Part shown: positions 23,033 through 31,776 of the stretch, piece by piece
Numbering within the stretch: the stretch's first letter is position 1
How the letters are laid out: each line of letters opens with the position of its first letter
IMG/VR virus record: IMGVR_UViG_3300010354_000109
Coordinates: 1-56,661 of that record
DNA length: 56,661 nucleotides
Source: a virus
Strand: one strand, 5' to 3'
Notes under the pieces: model-generated
The model's input: the letters and a program-made list of their open reading frames with translations, nothing else
What the model was told of the DNA's origin: nothing
Database searches by the model: none
Position numbers and translations under genes: made by a program

Positions 23033-24610
23033 TTATTGTGTATTATTAGCCTGAGGCTGCTGTTGCATCTGCATTTGTTGCATTTGCTGATTAAACATTT
23101 GTTGTGCTAATTGTTGTGCGGCAGTTTGAATTTGTAGTGCTACAACATTTTCTTGTTGCATTTCTACTGCAATCTCTTGAATATCTTCATCTGTCTGTTT
23201 AAGAATATTCTTTCTAATCCAGTTATCAGAATAGTATTTACCAACATATTGTTGAAGACTGGTAGCTACTTGGACTCTATTAGCTAGAACTTCAGTATCT
23301 CTAAATTCTGTAAAATGGCTATCAGCTACAAAGTCAAAAGTAATCTGACCTTGTAGTTCTTTCCAGTCATTTTCAGCTACGATTCCTTTAAGAACTAATT
23401 GTTTTTCTAATACTTTATAGAAAAGATAACTAAATCTTCTACGAAGTCTAGTAACAAACTTGCTAAACTTTACTTCATCTCTGGAAATTTCAGCAGATCT
23501 TCCAAGACTAAATCCCTGTTGTTGCTGTAATCTTGAGAAAGGTACACTTAATGATTGAAATAGCTTCTTTTGGAAATATTCAACGTCAGCCATTTCACCT
23601 AGGTTTTGGCCAGCTGGTAGTGTTGTAATTTCTGTACCTCTACCACCTTCACGACGAGGTAGCCAGTAATCTTCAAGCATAGTCATATACTTGCGATCAT
23701 CTCTAACTTCACCTGTAGTAGCGTCATACACTACTCTATTTTTATGGCGAACCATCATATCACGTAGATATTGTTCTGCTTTTGCTTTAGGTAAGTTACC
23801 GACATCGATATAAAAAATACGACGCTCTGGTGCACGCGAGATACGATAGATAACTGTAGCATCTTCTAGTGTGCGAAGCTGATTTAAAGGCTTAATTGCT
23901 TTCTGTAAATAAGAATAAACCATCTGATTATTCTTATCCATTAAACCTGAAGTTACATGAATAATAGAATCTGGCGCAATTCTAAGACCTGCCGTAGTAG
24001 AATAGTCTAACGGCACACCAGCATTAGCACCTGCGTTTAAATAACCCCTATCACTGTATACATAGTACTCAGACTTAGTCTGATTTACCATGATAGGACC
24101 CTTGCGATTCTTTTTTACTTCTCTAATTTTTCTTATTTTTCTAGGATCGATGTAACGTAATTCTTGAATACCTGTTCTTGGCTGTACATCATCTATAATT
24201 AAATGATAATAGAGTCTGCCGTCTACATACCATCTTTTAAAAATTTCATAACAACTATTATTAAAATCTAGTAGCTCTAATACGTAATTAAATTCATTAC
24301 GTATAACTTCTTTAATATTTTCACTGTAAGGAACTTTATCTAAGTTAATTGATACTGTTTCTTCAGCATTAGTATCCATAGCTTCGTTAACGATATCGTC
24401 AACTGCCATTTCAATTTCTGGTTGTAGAGAAATTTCTCTATACTTAGCAACGAGCTCTGCTTCTGTGCGAGCTGTACCTTCTAAGTCTACATATGTTGCA
24501 TAGGCACCACCAGCCGCAACAATAACTGCGCCATCATCTTTTACCTCTGGGGCAAAAGACTCTAGCGGCTTTTCTTCTTTTCGCTTGATTTCGAAACCGA
24601 ACAGTTGCAT
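23033..24610 (-). CDS. 20: Portal vertex protein gp20
   Basis: Dodecameric portal through which DNA is packaged and the neck attaches; 525 residues (T4: 524). Signature stretches: EGTARTEAELVAKYREISLQ, PEIEMAVDDIVNEAM, RWYVDGRLYYHLIIDD, LRYIDPRKIRKIREV, YRISRAPERRIFYIDVGNLP, YLRDMMVRHKNRVVYD, EDYWLPRREGGRGTEITTLP and GRSAEISRDEVKFSKFV. The C-terminus is Q/M-rich (QQMFNQQMQQMQMQQQ). Its leader contains a hairpin with a late box. Confidence 0.97.
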   Translation of the reverse strand: MQLFGFEIKRKEEKPLESFAPEVKDDGAVIVAAGGAYATYVDLEGTARTEAELVAKYREISLQPEIEMAVDDIVNEAMDTNAEETVSINLDKVPYSENIKEVIRNEFNYVLELLDFNNSCYEIFKRWYVDGRLYYHLIIDDVQPRTGIQELRYIDPRKIRKIREVKKNRKGPIMVNQTKSEYYVYSDRGYLNAGANAGVPLDYSTTAGLRIAPDSIIHVTSGLMDKNNQMVYSYLQKAIKPLNQLRTLEDATVIYRISRAPERRIFYIDVGNLPKAKAEQYLRDMMVRHKNRVVYDATTGEVRDDRKYMTMLEDYWLPRREGGRGTEITTLPAGQNLGEMADVEYFQKKLFQSLSVPFSRLQQQQGFSLGRSAEISRDEVKFSKFVTRLRRRFSYLFYKVLEKQLVLKGIVAENDWKELQGQITFDFVADSHFTEFRDTEVLANRVQVATSLQQYVGKYYSDNWIRKNILKQTDEDIQEIAVEMQQENVVALQIQTAAQQLAQQMFNQQMQQMQMQQQPQANNTQ

Positions 24611-24635
24611 AATAAATTATCCTTGAGTAAGAATT

Positions 24636-24664
24636 GAGGGCTACTAGTATTTATAGTAGCCCTC
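24636..24664 (-). promoter_or_regulatory. Hairpin downstream of gp19 carrying the late box of gp20
   Basis: Perfect 11-bp inverted repeat GAGGGCTACTA/TAGTAGCCCTC around a 7-base loop, 15 bases after the gp19 stop. The loop and its inner arm contain a perfect minus-strand TATAAATA (24648-24655), 38 bases before the gp20 ATG. It could act as terminator or processing hairpin for the gp19 message and as late promoter for gp20. No strong T run follows. Confidence 0.7.
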
Positions 24665-24678
24665 TATCCTGTTCTTAC

Positions 24679-25230
24679 TTACGTTCCACCAGCGTTGCCG
24701 GTGATACCTGGGAGTACTTCAAAGTTGTCGTATTGGAACACAACGTTAAATTGCTCAATACGATCAGTAGCATCCCAATCTAGATCAATTGCTGTCACTC
24801 TTGACGGGAAAATACCATTAAACTGGTAAGTTCTGAGCACTTCACCTGCTTTACCGTATTGAGTTACGGTAGCTTGTGATTTATAAAGTGCTGGTGCTCC
24901 TGAACCTAGAGTATTAATATTACCTTCATATGAATTTATCGCATTATTCCAAGTTTCCATAGCATTGCGGATAAGGAAATCCTCATCGTTAATAACTGTG
25001 ACTGCCCAATCACCAAATACTCTGTCACCTGCTACCTTAATTCTACGACCAAAATATGGTACCTGGATTACTCCAAGAGTAGATTCTGGTAGCTGTGCTG
25101 CTCTTACAAGAAATGGAACCTTGAGATCAGCAACTGGGTTAACCGGGTTAGTAATTGTAACTTGAAACAGCGCTGGTCTAGCACCGCCAAGGGTGAGCTG
25201 ACCACGGATTTCGTTAATATTGAAAGCCAT
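24679..25230 (-). CDS. 19: Tail tube protein gp19
   Basis: Forms the inner tube of the contractile tail; 183 residues (T4: 163). MAFNINEIRGQLTLGGARPA then LFQVTITNP, FLVRAAQLPESTLGVIQVPY, FGRRIKVAGDRVFGDWAVTV, NDEDFLIRNAMETWNNAINS and a C-terminal NVVFQYDNFEV, all as in T4-like gp19. Follows the sheath gene and precedes the portal gene as in T4. Confidence 0.95.
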   Translation of the reverse strand: MAFNINEIRGQLTLGGARPALFQVTITNPVNPVADLKVPFLVRAAQLPESTLGVIQVPYFGRRIKVAGDRVFGDWAVTVINDEDFLIRNAMETWNNAINSYEGNINTLGSGAPALYKSQATVTQYGKAGEVLRTYQFNGIFPSRVTAIDLDWDATDRIEQFNVVFQYDNFEVLPGITGNAGGT

Positions 25231-25249
25231 TTTCTATCTCTCCCTTTAA

Positions 25250-28135
25250 TTAAAACTTGCCAACAACTTCGTTAAACTCTACACCAGTTCTAACTGCGAT
25301 GAAGTTAAGCTGGATGAAGTTAATTGAACGAGCTGGTTTAATGTAAATATCACCTACGAATTCGTTTCTATCGATAATCTCAGGTGTATTGTTTGTACCA
25401 TCACAGACTACTCTAAAGTCATAGATACCACGGCGACCCTGAACGTCTCTTAAGAACGGTTCTACAAGATTTCTAAATTGTGCTCTTGTAAATTCATCGT
25501 TGAATTCGAAGAGAGTAAACTTAGCAGCAGTTGCAATGGCTTTTTCAAGCACAATGAACAATCTACGTACGTTAATTCTATCGAATGCAGAAGGCTTGCT
25601 AAGTGCAGTCTTATCACCGAAGAGGATTGTACCCTGACCAGGTTGTGTGATAACTGGGTTAACACCAATCTTGTATAGAGCGTCTCTATCAGCTTTACGT
25701 GGGTTATAAGCAAGTCTTACAACGTTCTTAATTTGACCACGATTATAGCCTGCAGGTGAGAACCAAGGATCTATTAGATTATCTGTACGTACACAGAGAC
25801 CAGCGATATCACCGTTAAGTGGTACCCAACGATATACATCGTTATACTTGTCATAAGCATACTTATAACCAGAGTCAACTACAGCATAAGAAGATGAGTT
25901 GATTGCATTTTTGAATGTAGATACGTTATCTACTTCAAAAGATCCACTAACCTGTACCACATCGTCCTTATCTGGAGAGATAAACACCACGCAATCTTTT
26001 CTAAATTCACAGATATTATCAATAATATAGTTTGCAAGCTGAGTCTTATGAGTCCCACCCATTGCTTTACCTTGAAGTACGAGAGAAATATCTACGTCTT
26101 CAGCTGACTTAAACAAGTCATATGCAGTAGTAAGGGTTTCCATATTTACAGAGCCTTCAGTAATTGAGCCCTGTGATCCATTAACCATTGAAAGTGATAG
26201 TGGCTTAGTATTTGTAGATCCAGTTAGAGATACTGCAGCTGCAGCACTTGCACCTGATCTATGGTTAGCCCACCAAATCCAATTTGAACTCTGATTGAGT
26301 ACAGTTTTATAGTAGTTTGTTGCACCATCATCTTTAACTGCATCAGTAGCTCTAGAGAGACCTTCCCACTTTTCAAGTACTTGACCACGCACACCGGTGA
26401 AGAGTCCGTCTTCGTCAGCTACGATAATATGAACTTCATCGTTTACTGCAGTGTTTGCGTTTCTTGAGTCTACGAATGTAGAACGTCCAGGTGCTTTGTC
26501 TACGAGGTTGTAGTATTCCCAGCTTCTTTCGAACTTATGAGATACAACTGAGCTTGAGCTAGTTACTGTTACGTTAGTTGCTAACTGGAATGGTCTTTCA
26601 AATGTCATAATAACATCTGACCCTGGACCGTTTTTAGTAATAAAGTGACCAGTTTCTGATGCACCTGGAGTTAATGTGATTCCATAACCTGTTGAGGTAG
26701 ATGAGATTTTAACACCTGATGTGTTTGCCTTTACTACATAATAGTTTGTATCACCAGTTAGACCAGTTACTGCTGTGTTGCCTGTATCTGTTGAGTAAGT
26801 AATCAAATCACCGTTTGAATATGGATTATTTGATACTGAGATAAAGTCAGCAAGTACAAATGTGTGACCAGTTTCTGATGAACCAGCAGATAAGTTAATT
26901 GCAGAACCACCTCTAGAAGTAGAAAGCTGAATACCTGTAGTATTAGCACCTACAACATAGTATACTGTATCATTAGCAAGGTTAGTTAGCGCTGTATTGC
27001 TTGCTGCTACCAGATATCTCACTACGTCATTATTTGCAAATGGGTTAGATGCAATAGTAATGAAGTCTGCAGTAGCGTTTACAGCAGAGCTAGCATTGAA
27101 TGATGAGTTAACTGTCTGAACACCTGTGTTTGCGTTAAATGCTCTTACAATATTTTGCTGTGTATCAAATGAATGTCCAGTTTCTGATGAACCTGGAGTT
27201 ATTGTAATAATAGCATGTGTATCACCCGGAGGTGTTGTAGAAAGATAGAAACCAGAAGTATTAGCACTCTTTACATAGTAGGTAGTATTATTTGAAAGTT
27301 CAGTAAGATTTGTGTTGCCTGCAGCTACTAAGTAAGTAACTGCTTGACCGTTAGCAAATCCTGAGTTTGCAATTGCAAACCAACCAGCAGAGTTTACACT
27401 TGAGCTAGCGTTGAAAGTCTTAGTAATAGTTTCTTGATCTTTAGTTAGAGTAGATAGCTTAAGTTCTTGGAATCCAAGATCTGTATTACCTACTGTAATG
27501 ATGTCGCCAATAGTAAACATATTGTAGAATGAATTAGCTTCAGCATCTGAGTTAGCAGATAGTGTAGCTGAATTTGATCCTACAACGAATGATACGTTAG
27601 CTTGGTCAATTTTTACGCTTCCGCCTAGTGTTGTATTAGCAAAGGCAAAAACGTTTTGATTATAAGCATTAGCTGAATCGCAAACTGATACTTTAAGCGA
27701 GTTACCAAAAGTACCAGGATATCTTGCAATATAAACGATAGATGCGTCAAATGCTGAAGCACTTAACTCGTCATAATTGTCTTCGTTCTTTACTGAATAA
27801 GTATCCGGATCTTCTGATATTGCAGCAGTGTTTGCAGTAGCTGAAGTAATTTGAATAGCTGTATTTGTAGTAACAGTGTTACCTGCACGTACTACATATA
27901 GCTGGTTGCCGTATGCTAAAAATGATGCAGCAGTGTAGTATGTTTCTGCATTATAATTAGTTGGCTTACCAAATAGTTTGTAGAGTGACTGCTCTGAGTC
28001 AATAAGTACTCTTCTGTTGATTGGACCCCAGTTGAAGAGACCTGCAATTGCGCCTTCTGTAGTTGCAACTGCTGGGACAACTGTAGTCAAATCAATTTCT
28101 GAAATATTAACTCCTGGACTGATTTGAAATCCCAT
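25250..28135 (-). CDS. 18: Tail sheath protein gp18, enlarged
   Basis: Contractile sheath subunit. The N-terminus (SPGVNISEIDLTTVVPAVAT, then GAIAGLFNWGPINRR) and C-terminus (LFEFNDEFTRAQFRNLVEPF, RDVQGRRGIYDFRVVCD) are typical T4-like gp18. At 961 residues it is about 300 longer than T4 gp18 (659). The surplus is largely residues 241-500, which carry three related beta-rich repeats sharing N-x-T-x-Y-Y-V, A-N-T-x-G and S-x-E-T-G-H. These sit in the outward-facing variable part of the sheath (inference from the gp18 domain layout). Perfect late promoter upstream. Confidence 0.95.
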   Translation of the reverse strand: MGFQISPGVNISEIDLTTVVPAVATTEGAIAGLFNWGPINRRVLIDSEQSLYKLFGKPTNYNAETYYTAASFLAYGNQLYVVRAGNTVTTNTAIQITSATANTAAISEDPDTYSVKNEDNYDELSASAFDASIVYIARYPGTFGNSLKVSVCDSANAYNQNVFAFANTTLGGSVKIDQANVSFVVGSNSATLSANSDAEANSFYNMFTIGDIITVGNTDLGFQELKLSTLTKDQETITKTFNASSSVNSAGWFAIANSGFANGQAVTYLVAAGNTNLTELSNNTTYYVKSANTSGFYLSTTPPGDTHAIITITPGSSETGHSFDTQQNIVRAFNANTGVQTVNSSFNASSAVNATADFITIASNPFANNDVVRYLVAASNTALTNLANDTVYYVVGANTTGIQLSTSRGGSAINLSAGSSETGHTFVLADFISVSNNPYSNGDLITYSTDTGNTAVTGLTGDTNYYVVKANTSGVKISSTSTGYGITLTPGASETGHFITKNGPGSDVIMTFERPFQLATNVTVTSSSSVVSHKFERSWEYYNLVDKAPGRSTFVDSRNANTAVNDEVHIIVADEDGLFTGVRGQVLEKWEGLSRATDAVKDDGATNYYKTVLNQSSNWIWWANHRSGASAAAAVSLTGSTNTKPLSLSMVNGSQGSITEGSVNMETLTTAYDLFKSAEDVDISLVLQGKAMGGTHKTQLANYIIDNICEFRKDCVVFISPDKDDVVQVSGSFEVDNVSTFKNAINSSSYAVVDSGYKYAYDKYNDVYRWVPLNGDIAGLCVRTDNLIDPWFSPAGYNRGQIKNVVRLAYNPRKADRDALYKIGVNPVITQPGQGTILFGDKTALSKPSAFDRINVRRLFIVLEKAIATAAKFTLFEFNDEFTRAQFRNLVEPFLRDVQGRRGIYDFRVVCDGTNNTPEIIDRNEFVGDIYIKPARSINFIQLNFIAVRTGVEFNEVVGKF
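26636..27415 (-). repeat. Three degenerate protein repeats inserted in gp18
   Basis: Residues about 251-323, 356-427 and 429-498 of the sheath each contain: F-x-x-x-N-P/S-F/Y-A/S-N-G/N, YLVAAGNT-like strand, L-T-x-L-x-x-x-T-x-Y-Y-V-x-x-A-N-T-x-G, S-T/S, and P/A-G-S/A-S-E-T-G-H. Conserved at protein level, diverged at base level. Confidence 0.8.
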
Positions 28136-28151
28136 AATTTATCTCCTTTAA

Positions 28152-28185
28152 TATAAATATACTTCAATTTACAAGTATATTTATA
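28152..28185. promoter_or_regulatory. 13-bp inverted repeat with back-to-back late boxes (gp18 promoter)
   Basis: Perfect inverted repeat TATAAATATACTT (28152-28164) and AAGTATATTTATA (28173-28185) with an 8-base loop. The right arm gives TATAAATA on the minus strand (28178-28185), 42 bases before the gp18 ATG. The left arm gives the same box on the plus strand, pointing into gp17 antisense. The structure also follows the gp17 stop and may end that transcript. Confidence 0.75.
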
Positions 28186-28196
28186 AAAACTTAGTT

Positions 28197-29822
28197 TTAA
28201 GATCTTAGAAAGCGGTCAAAATCACTTATTCCAGAAATAACATCATCCACATCTTGCTGAGCTCCATCATCTAACATAATAGCAAAAGGTGTTAATTCTT
28301 CTTCATAATATCGTTCATTATCTTCTAATATTTTTCTACGTACGTCTGTGCTTGTTAATTCTTTAAAATAATTTTGACTTGCCATCCAAGCAAATAAGAC
28401 AAGACACATCACTAAATCATCATTATGGCCTTCTTCCGCATTATACGAAGTTCCATCTACTATAAAAGTAGATAGCTCTTCTATGATGTCATAATCGAAA
28501 AATACTAATTTATTATTTTCAATTAATGCTTTTAAATTAGAACAACCAATTCTTTTAGTAATTTTAGTAGTTTTCATACCCATTCTATTTTGTCTTTGGA
28601 ATCCAGCTCCAATCTGGGTACCTTTTTTAGCTGAAGCTTTTGTTATAACTATATTTTCATACTCTAAATCTTCATGTAAAATATTTACTACTTGTGAACC
28701 TATATTTACTTCAATAAGAATAGCAGCATTATTGTAGAATCTACCTACATTTGCTAATAAAGTTGGATACAATAACTCTGTTATTTCATTATTTTTAAAT
28801 GTAGCTACTACTTCATATGGAATTGTAGTGGTATCTATAACAGTAAATGCAGAATAGTCACCACCTAATCCTTCTGAAACGTCAACTGTAATAGCATAAT
28901 AATGATCTTTTACAGGTTTTTTAAAAACTTTAACTCCATTTTCTATAACTTCTGGAGCTCTATAAACTAATTTAGATAAGAATGTGGGGTGAATAAGCGT
29001 ATTAGCAGAACCTAAAAATTCGCATTCAAATTCTTGTCTAAATTGATCTACAGAAGTATTTCTTATTGTCTCTTCTTTCCAGGCTTCATCTCTACCTGGA
29101 ACATCAGACCAATGAACGTCTACTCTAGCATATGAATTATTTCCATTAACTGAATCCGTCCAAATTTTATAAAAAAGATTCATTCCATTAGGTGTAGAAG
29201 TAATAATAAGCTTTGATGTTTGACCGGATGAAATAGTTGGGAAAACTGAAGCAAAGAACATATCCTGAATATTTCTAGGAACGAACGCAAACTCATCAAG
29301 ATATATCAGGTTATATGATTGACCACGGACTGCAGAAGATGATGTAGCTGAAGCTAAGATTTTAGATCCGTTTTCTAGCTCTATATTACCTTTATTCCAT
29401 TCAATAATACCTTGCTGCAACCACTTAGGGAGCCATTCATAAGCTAGTTGAATTCTAGCTAGAATTTCTCTAGCTTGAACTTGTTTGTTAGCTAATACTG
29501 CAATATTAAAATTTTCATTAAATAATATTTTGTGTAACATATAGCCTACAACCCCGGTAGTCTTACCTACCTGTCTAGGCATTTTGCATATAGTATATCT
29601 ATTATTATCAAAAGATTTAAACATATTCTTTTGATATTCATAAGGACTAAATTGAACCAGTCCTTTATCTACAGATACAATTTTAACATATTTTGAGCAA
29701 AAATAATTTACATCTTGAGAACATTTAATATATTCCTCAATTTGTTCCTTATTAAATTGTAAAGTAACATCTCTACGTTTAAGGTTTTTATTACCTAAGT
29801 AACCAGTATCATTCTGTTGCAT
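28197..29822 (-). CDS. 17: Terminase large subunit gp17
   Basis: ATPase-nuclease motor that packages DNA through the portal; 541 residues (T4: 610). Walker A-type MPRQVGKTTG (residues 81-90), Walker B LIYLDEFAF (172-180, D176 E177), coupling motif TSTPNG (208-213) and the RNase-H-like nuclease: ITVDVSEGLGGDYSAF (about 308-323), an acidic strand ILIEVN and the C-terminal EEGHNDDLVMCLVLFAW with DD. The start overlaps gp16 by 14 bases. Confidence 0.96.
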   Translation of the reverse strand: MQQNDTGYLGNKNLKRRDVTLQFNKEQIEEYIKCSQDVNYFCSKYVKIVSVDKGLVQFSPYEYQKNMFKSFDNNRYTICKMPRQVGKTTGVVGYMLHKILFNENFNIAVLANKQVQAREILARIQLAYEWLPKWLQQGIIEWNKGNIELENGSKILASATSSSAVRGQSYNLIYLDEFAFVPRNIQDMFFASVFPTISSGQTSKLIITSTPNGMNLFYKIWTDSVNGNNSYARVDVHWSDVPGRDEAWKEETIRNTSVDQFRQEFECEFLGSANTLIHPTFLSKLVYRAPEVIENGVKVFKKPVKDHYYAITVDVSEGLGGDYSAFTVIDTTTIPYEVVATFKNNEITELLYPTLLANVGRFYNNAAILIEVNIGSQVVNILHEDLEYENIVITKASAKKGTQIGAGFQRQNRMGMKTTKITKRIGCSNLKALIENNKLVFFDYDIIEELSTFIVDGTSYNAEEGHNDDLVMCLVLFAWMASQNYFKELTSTDVRRKILEDNERYYEEELTPFAIMLDDGAQQDVDDVISGISDFDRFLRS

Positions 29823-30222
29823 TTTGTGGATTTTTTATCATCTTAAGTAGTTCAGCTGAAGAACCTACAAATAAATTATTATTTGTCACTTGTTTTTCTG
29901 GCACATTGTTATCTTTATCTAATTCCTTTTTAACTTTAGCAAGATTTAATAAATCTTTATTTGCTTCTGTCATAGTTTTAATAAGATTAGTTGCTACTTC
30001 AAATGCTCTAGCAGACTCTGATTGTTTAGCAATATCAATAATATCATCCAAAGCATTCTGACCTTTCTCTATTATACTATAGAGATTAGTACGCGCATAT
30101 TCATAATCGTTATTTTTTTCAGCTTTTATTGCAGGTAAAACATCACCTATTTTAGATACATTATTCATTGGTTCTAATCCTAAAGATTCTGCAATCGGAT
30201 CTTCTCTTTTAGGTGTTTGCAT
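29809..30222 (-). CDS. 16: Terminase small subunit gp16
   Basis: DNA-recognition regulator of gp17. 137 residues (T4: 164), helical with a coiled-coil core: DPIAESLGLEPMNN, EYARTNLYSIIEKGQNALDD, ESARAFEVATNLIKTMTEAN and KDLLNLAKVKKELDK; the C-terminus ends in VGSSAELLKMIKN. Pattern and the 15-16-17 order match T4. Overlaps gp15 by 14 bases. Confidence 0.9.
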   Translation of the reverse strand: MQTPKREDPIAESLGLEPMNNVSKIGDVLPAIKAEKNNDYEYARTNLYSIIEKGQNALDDIIDIAKQSESARAFEVATNLIKTMTEANKDLLNLAKVKKELDKDNNVPEKQVTNNNLFVGSSAELLKMIKNPQNATE

Positions 30223-31048
30223 TAGGGAAGTCCTCTATAGTAACTATAAAGTCCCAATTATCTTCTTCATCAATTTGAGTATAAGAAACTGTTTCAGTAA
30301 TATCAGTAGTAGGATTACCGTTAGCGGTTAACCCTGGCTGTATAGTTACTCTTGATGCGACTTCATTAGTATAATCACCAGTATATGGCTTTTTGTATTC
30401 TGGTGTATAAAAATTAACTTTAGAGATTTTAATAAGCTTCGCCTCATTAACAGGACCATAGAAATAGCATTTCATAGTAAATTTAAGAGTGTATATTATT
30501 GCTCTTCTAGTAGTAAATGCTGCATCATAGGTATCTTGCGCAGTTACGCTATTTAAAACTAAAGGTATATCTGTTACATCATCAAAATCTTCTAGTAATT
30601 TTGCTGTTACTGTCCATTCAGGAGTAAAATAAGGAAGAATTTGCTCTACAATTTTAGTAGCATCTTCATTAGTTTTAGTTAAAATAGACATAGTAAAATT
30701 AAGATCATAAGGTACTGGATTATAAACTCTTTTATAAACACTATTACCATTTAAATTGTTTTTAGATACTTTTTTACCTATTGTATTTAATTTTCTGTCA
30801 GGAGCATATCTAAGATTTTCTATTTCAAATCCTATACGAGGTAGAATAGTACTAACTTGTGAGATAGCTGTTGGGTTATCATCCACGCGAGCAAGAAACT
30901 TATCTCTAGGACCATAAGCTATTGGAACTAAAATAGTTTGTTTAGACCCATTTTGTAAAGTTCTATCTATTTTAATATTATTAAATAATGTACCAAATAT
31001 AATAATATATTTTCTAAAAAGTTGATGATAAAAAGGAGCTGATAGCAT
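30209..31048 (-). CDS. 15: Tail sheath stabilizer/completion protein gp15
   Basis: Caps the end of the contractile tail and joins it to the head. 279 residues (T4: 272). Diagnostic segment: VPIAYGPRDKFLARVDD, then STILPRIGFEIENLRYAPDR and KLNTIGKK; also NPVPYDLNFTMSILTKTNED and EQILPYFTPEWTV. Starts 1 base into the gp14 stop codon, so translation is coupled. Confidence 0.94.
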   Translation of the reverse strand: MLSAPFYHQLFRKYIIIFGTLFNNIKIDRTLQNGSKQTILVPIAYGPRDKFLARVDDNPTAISQVSTILPRIGFEIENLRYAPDRKLNTIGKKVSKNNLNGNSVYKRVYNPVPYDLNFTMSILTKTNEDATKIVEQILPYFTPEWTVTAKLLEDFDDVTDIPLVLNSVTAQDTYDAAFTTRRAIIYTLKFTMKCYFYGPVNEAKLIKISKVNFYTPEYKKPYTGDYTNEVASRVTIQPGLTANGNPTTDITETVSYTQIDEEDNWDFIVTIEDFPNANT

Positions 31049-31776
31049 TATGTTCTACGCCCTTCTGAGAACGGATCTATTTCTGTAAAGTCTACAAAAT
31101 TAGCGGCTTCGCTTTCAAAATATTCATTTTCAGCATTTGCTTGATCAACTTCTGAAGCTTTAAATTCTTCTAATGTTAAGAATATACCATTCTCTGTAGC
31201 AAGCTCATTACCGTTTTCAGCTAATAGTATATAATCATTAGTAACCATGCTATAAGCATTATAAAGATTGTCAATGGTTGGTATACCTGTATTAAATATT
31301 TCACTTGAATATTCAAACAATTCTACAGTCATTTCATAAACTTGTAGTGCACCTAATTGATAAAATACAGGTTTCTTATTAACAAATTTAATCTGATAAA
31401 GAGCTTGAGTTAATGGAAACCAAACTAAATCACCTTCAAAAGGTCTTGCTTTATTAGTAAGAGAGGTTATTTCTTGATCGAATGATCTCTGGGAAATAAC
31501 AAATTGAAGTTGATCTCTTACTTCCAAACCAAATTTAGATAAGAATTCACCCTCACCCATTAAATCATTAGCACTCTTTAAATACATTTCTATACTAATA
31601 CCAGTACCAAATGAATATGTTTCACCTTCTCTAAAAACATTATCTTTATTAATAGTAGTTCTAGGAATATAGTACATGTCTATACCGTAGATTTTGATTG
31701 CTTCTACAATCAAATCTTCGATTAAATTTTGCTCATTACTAGCACCTATATTATTAAAGTATTGTGAGGTTGCCAT
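31048..31776 (-). CDS. 14: Neck protein gp14
   Basis: Head-completion/neck protein; 242 residues (T4: 256). MATSQYFNNIGASNEQNLIE, EAIKIYGIDMYYIPRTTINK, DNVFREGETYSFG, then VWFPLTQALYQIKFVNKKPV and FYQLGALQVYEMTVELFEYS, all typical of T4-like gp14. Starts 1 base into the stop of gp13. Confidence 0.93.
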   Translation of the reverse strand: MATSQYFNNIGASNEQNLIEDLIVEAIKIYGIDMYYIPRTTINKDNVFREGETYSFGTGISIEMYLKSANDLMGEGEFLSKFGLEVRDQLQFVISQRSFDQEITSLTNKARPFEGDLVWFPLTQALYQIKFVNKKPVFYQLGALQVYEMTVELFEYSSEIFNTGIPTIDNLYNAYSMVTNDYILLAENGNELATENGIFLTLEEFKASEVDQANAENEYFESEAANFVDFTEIDPFSEGRRT

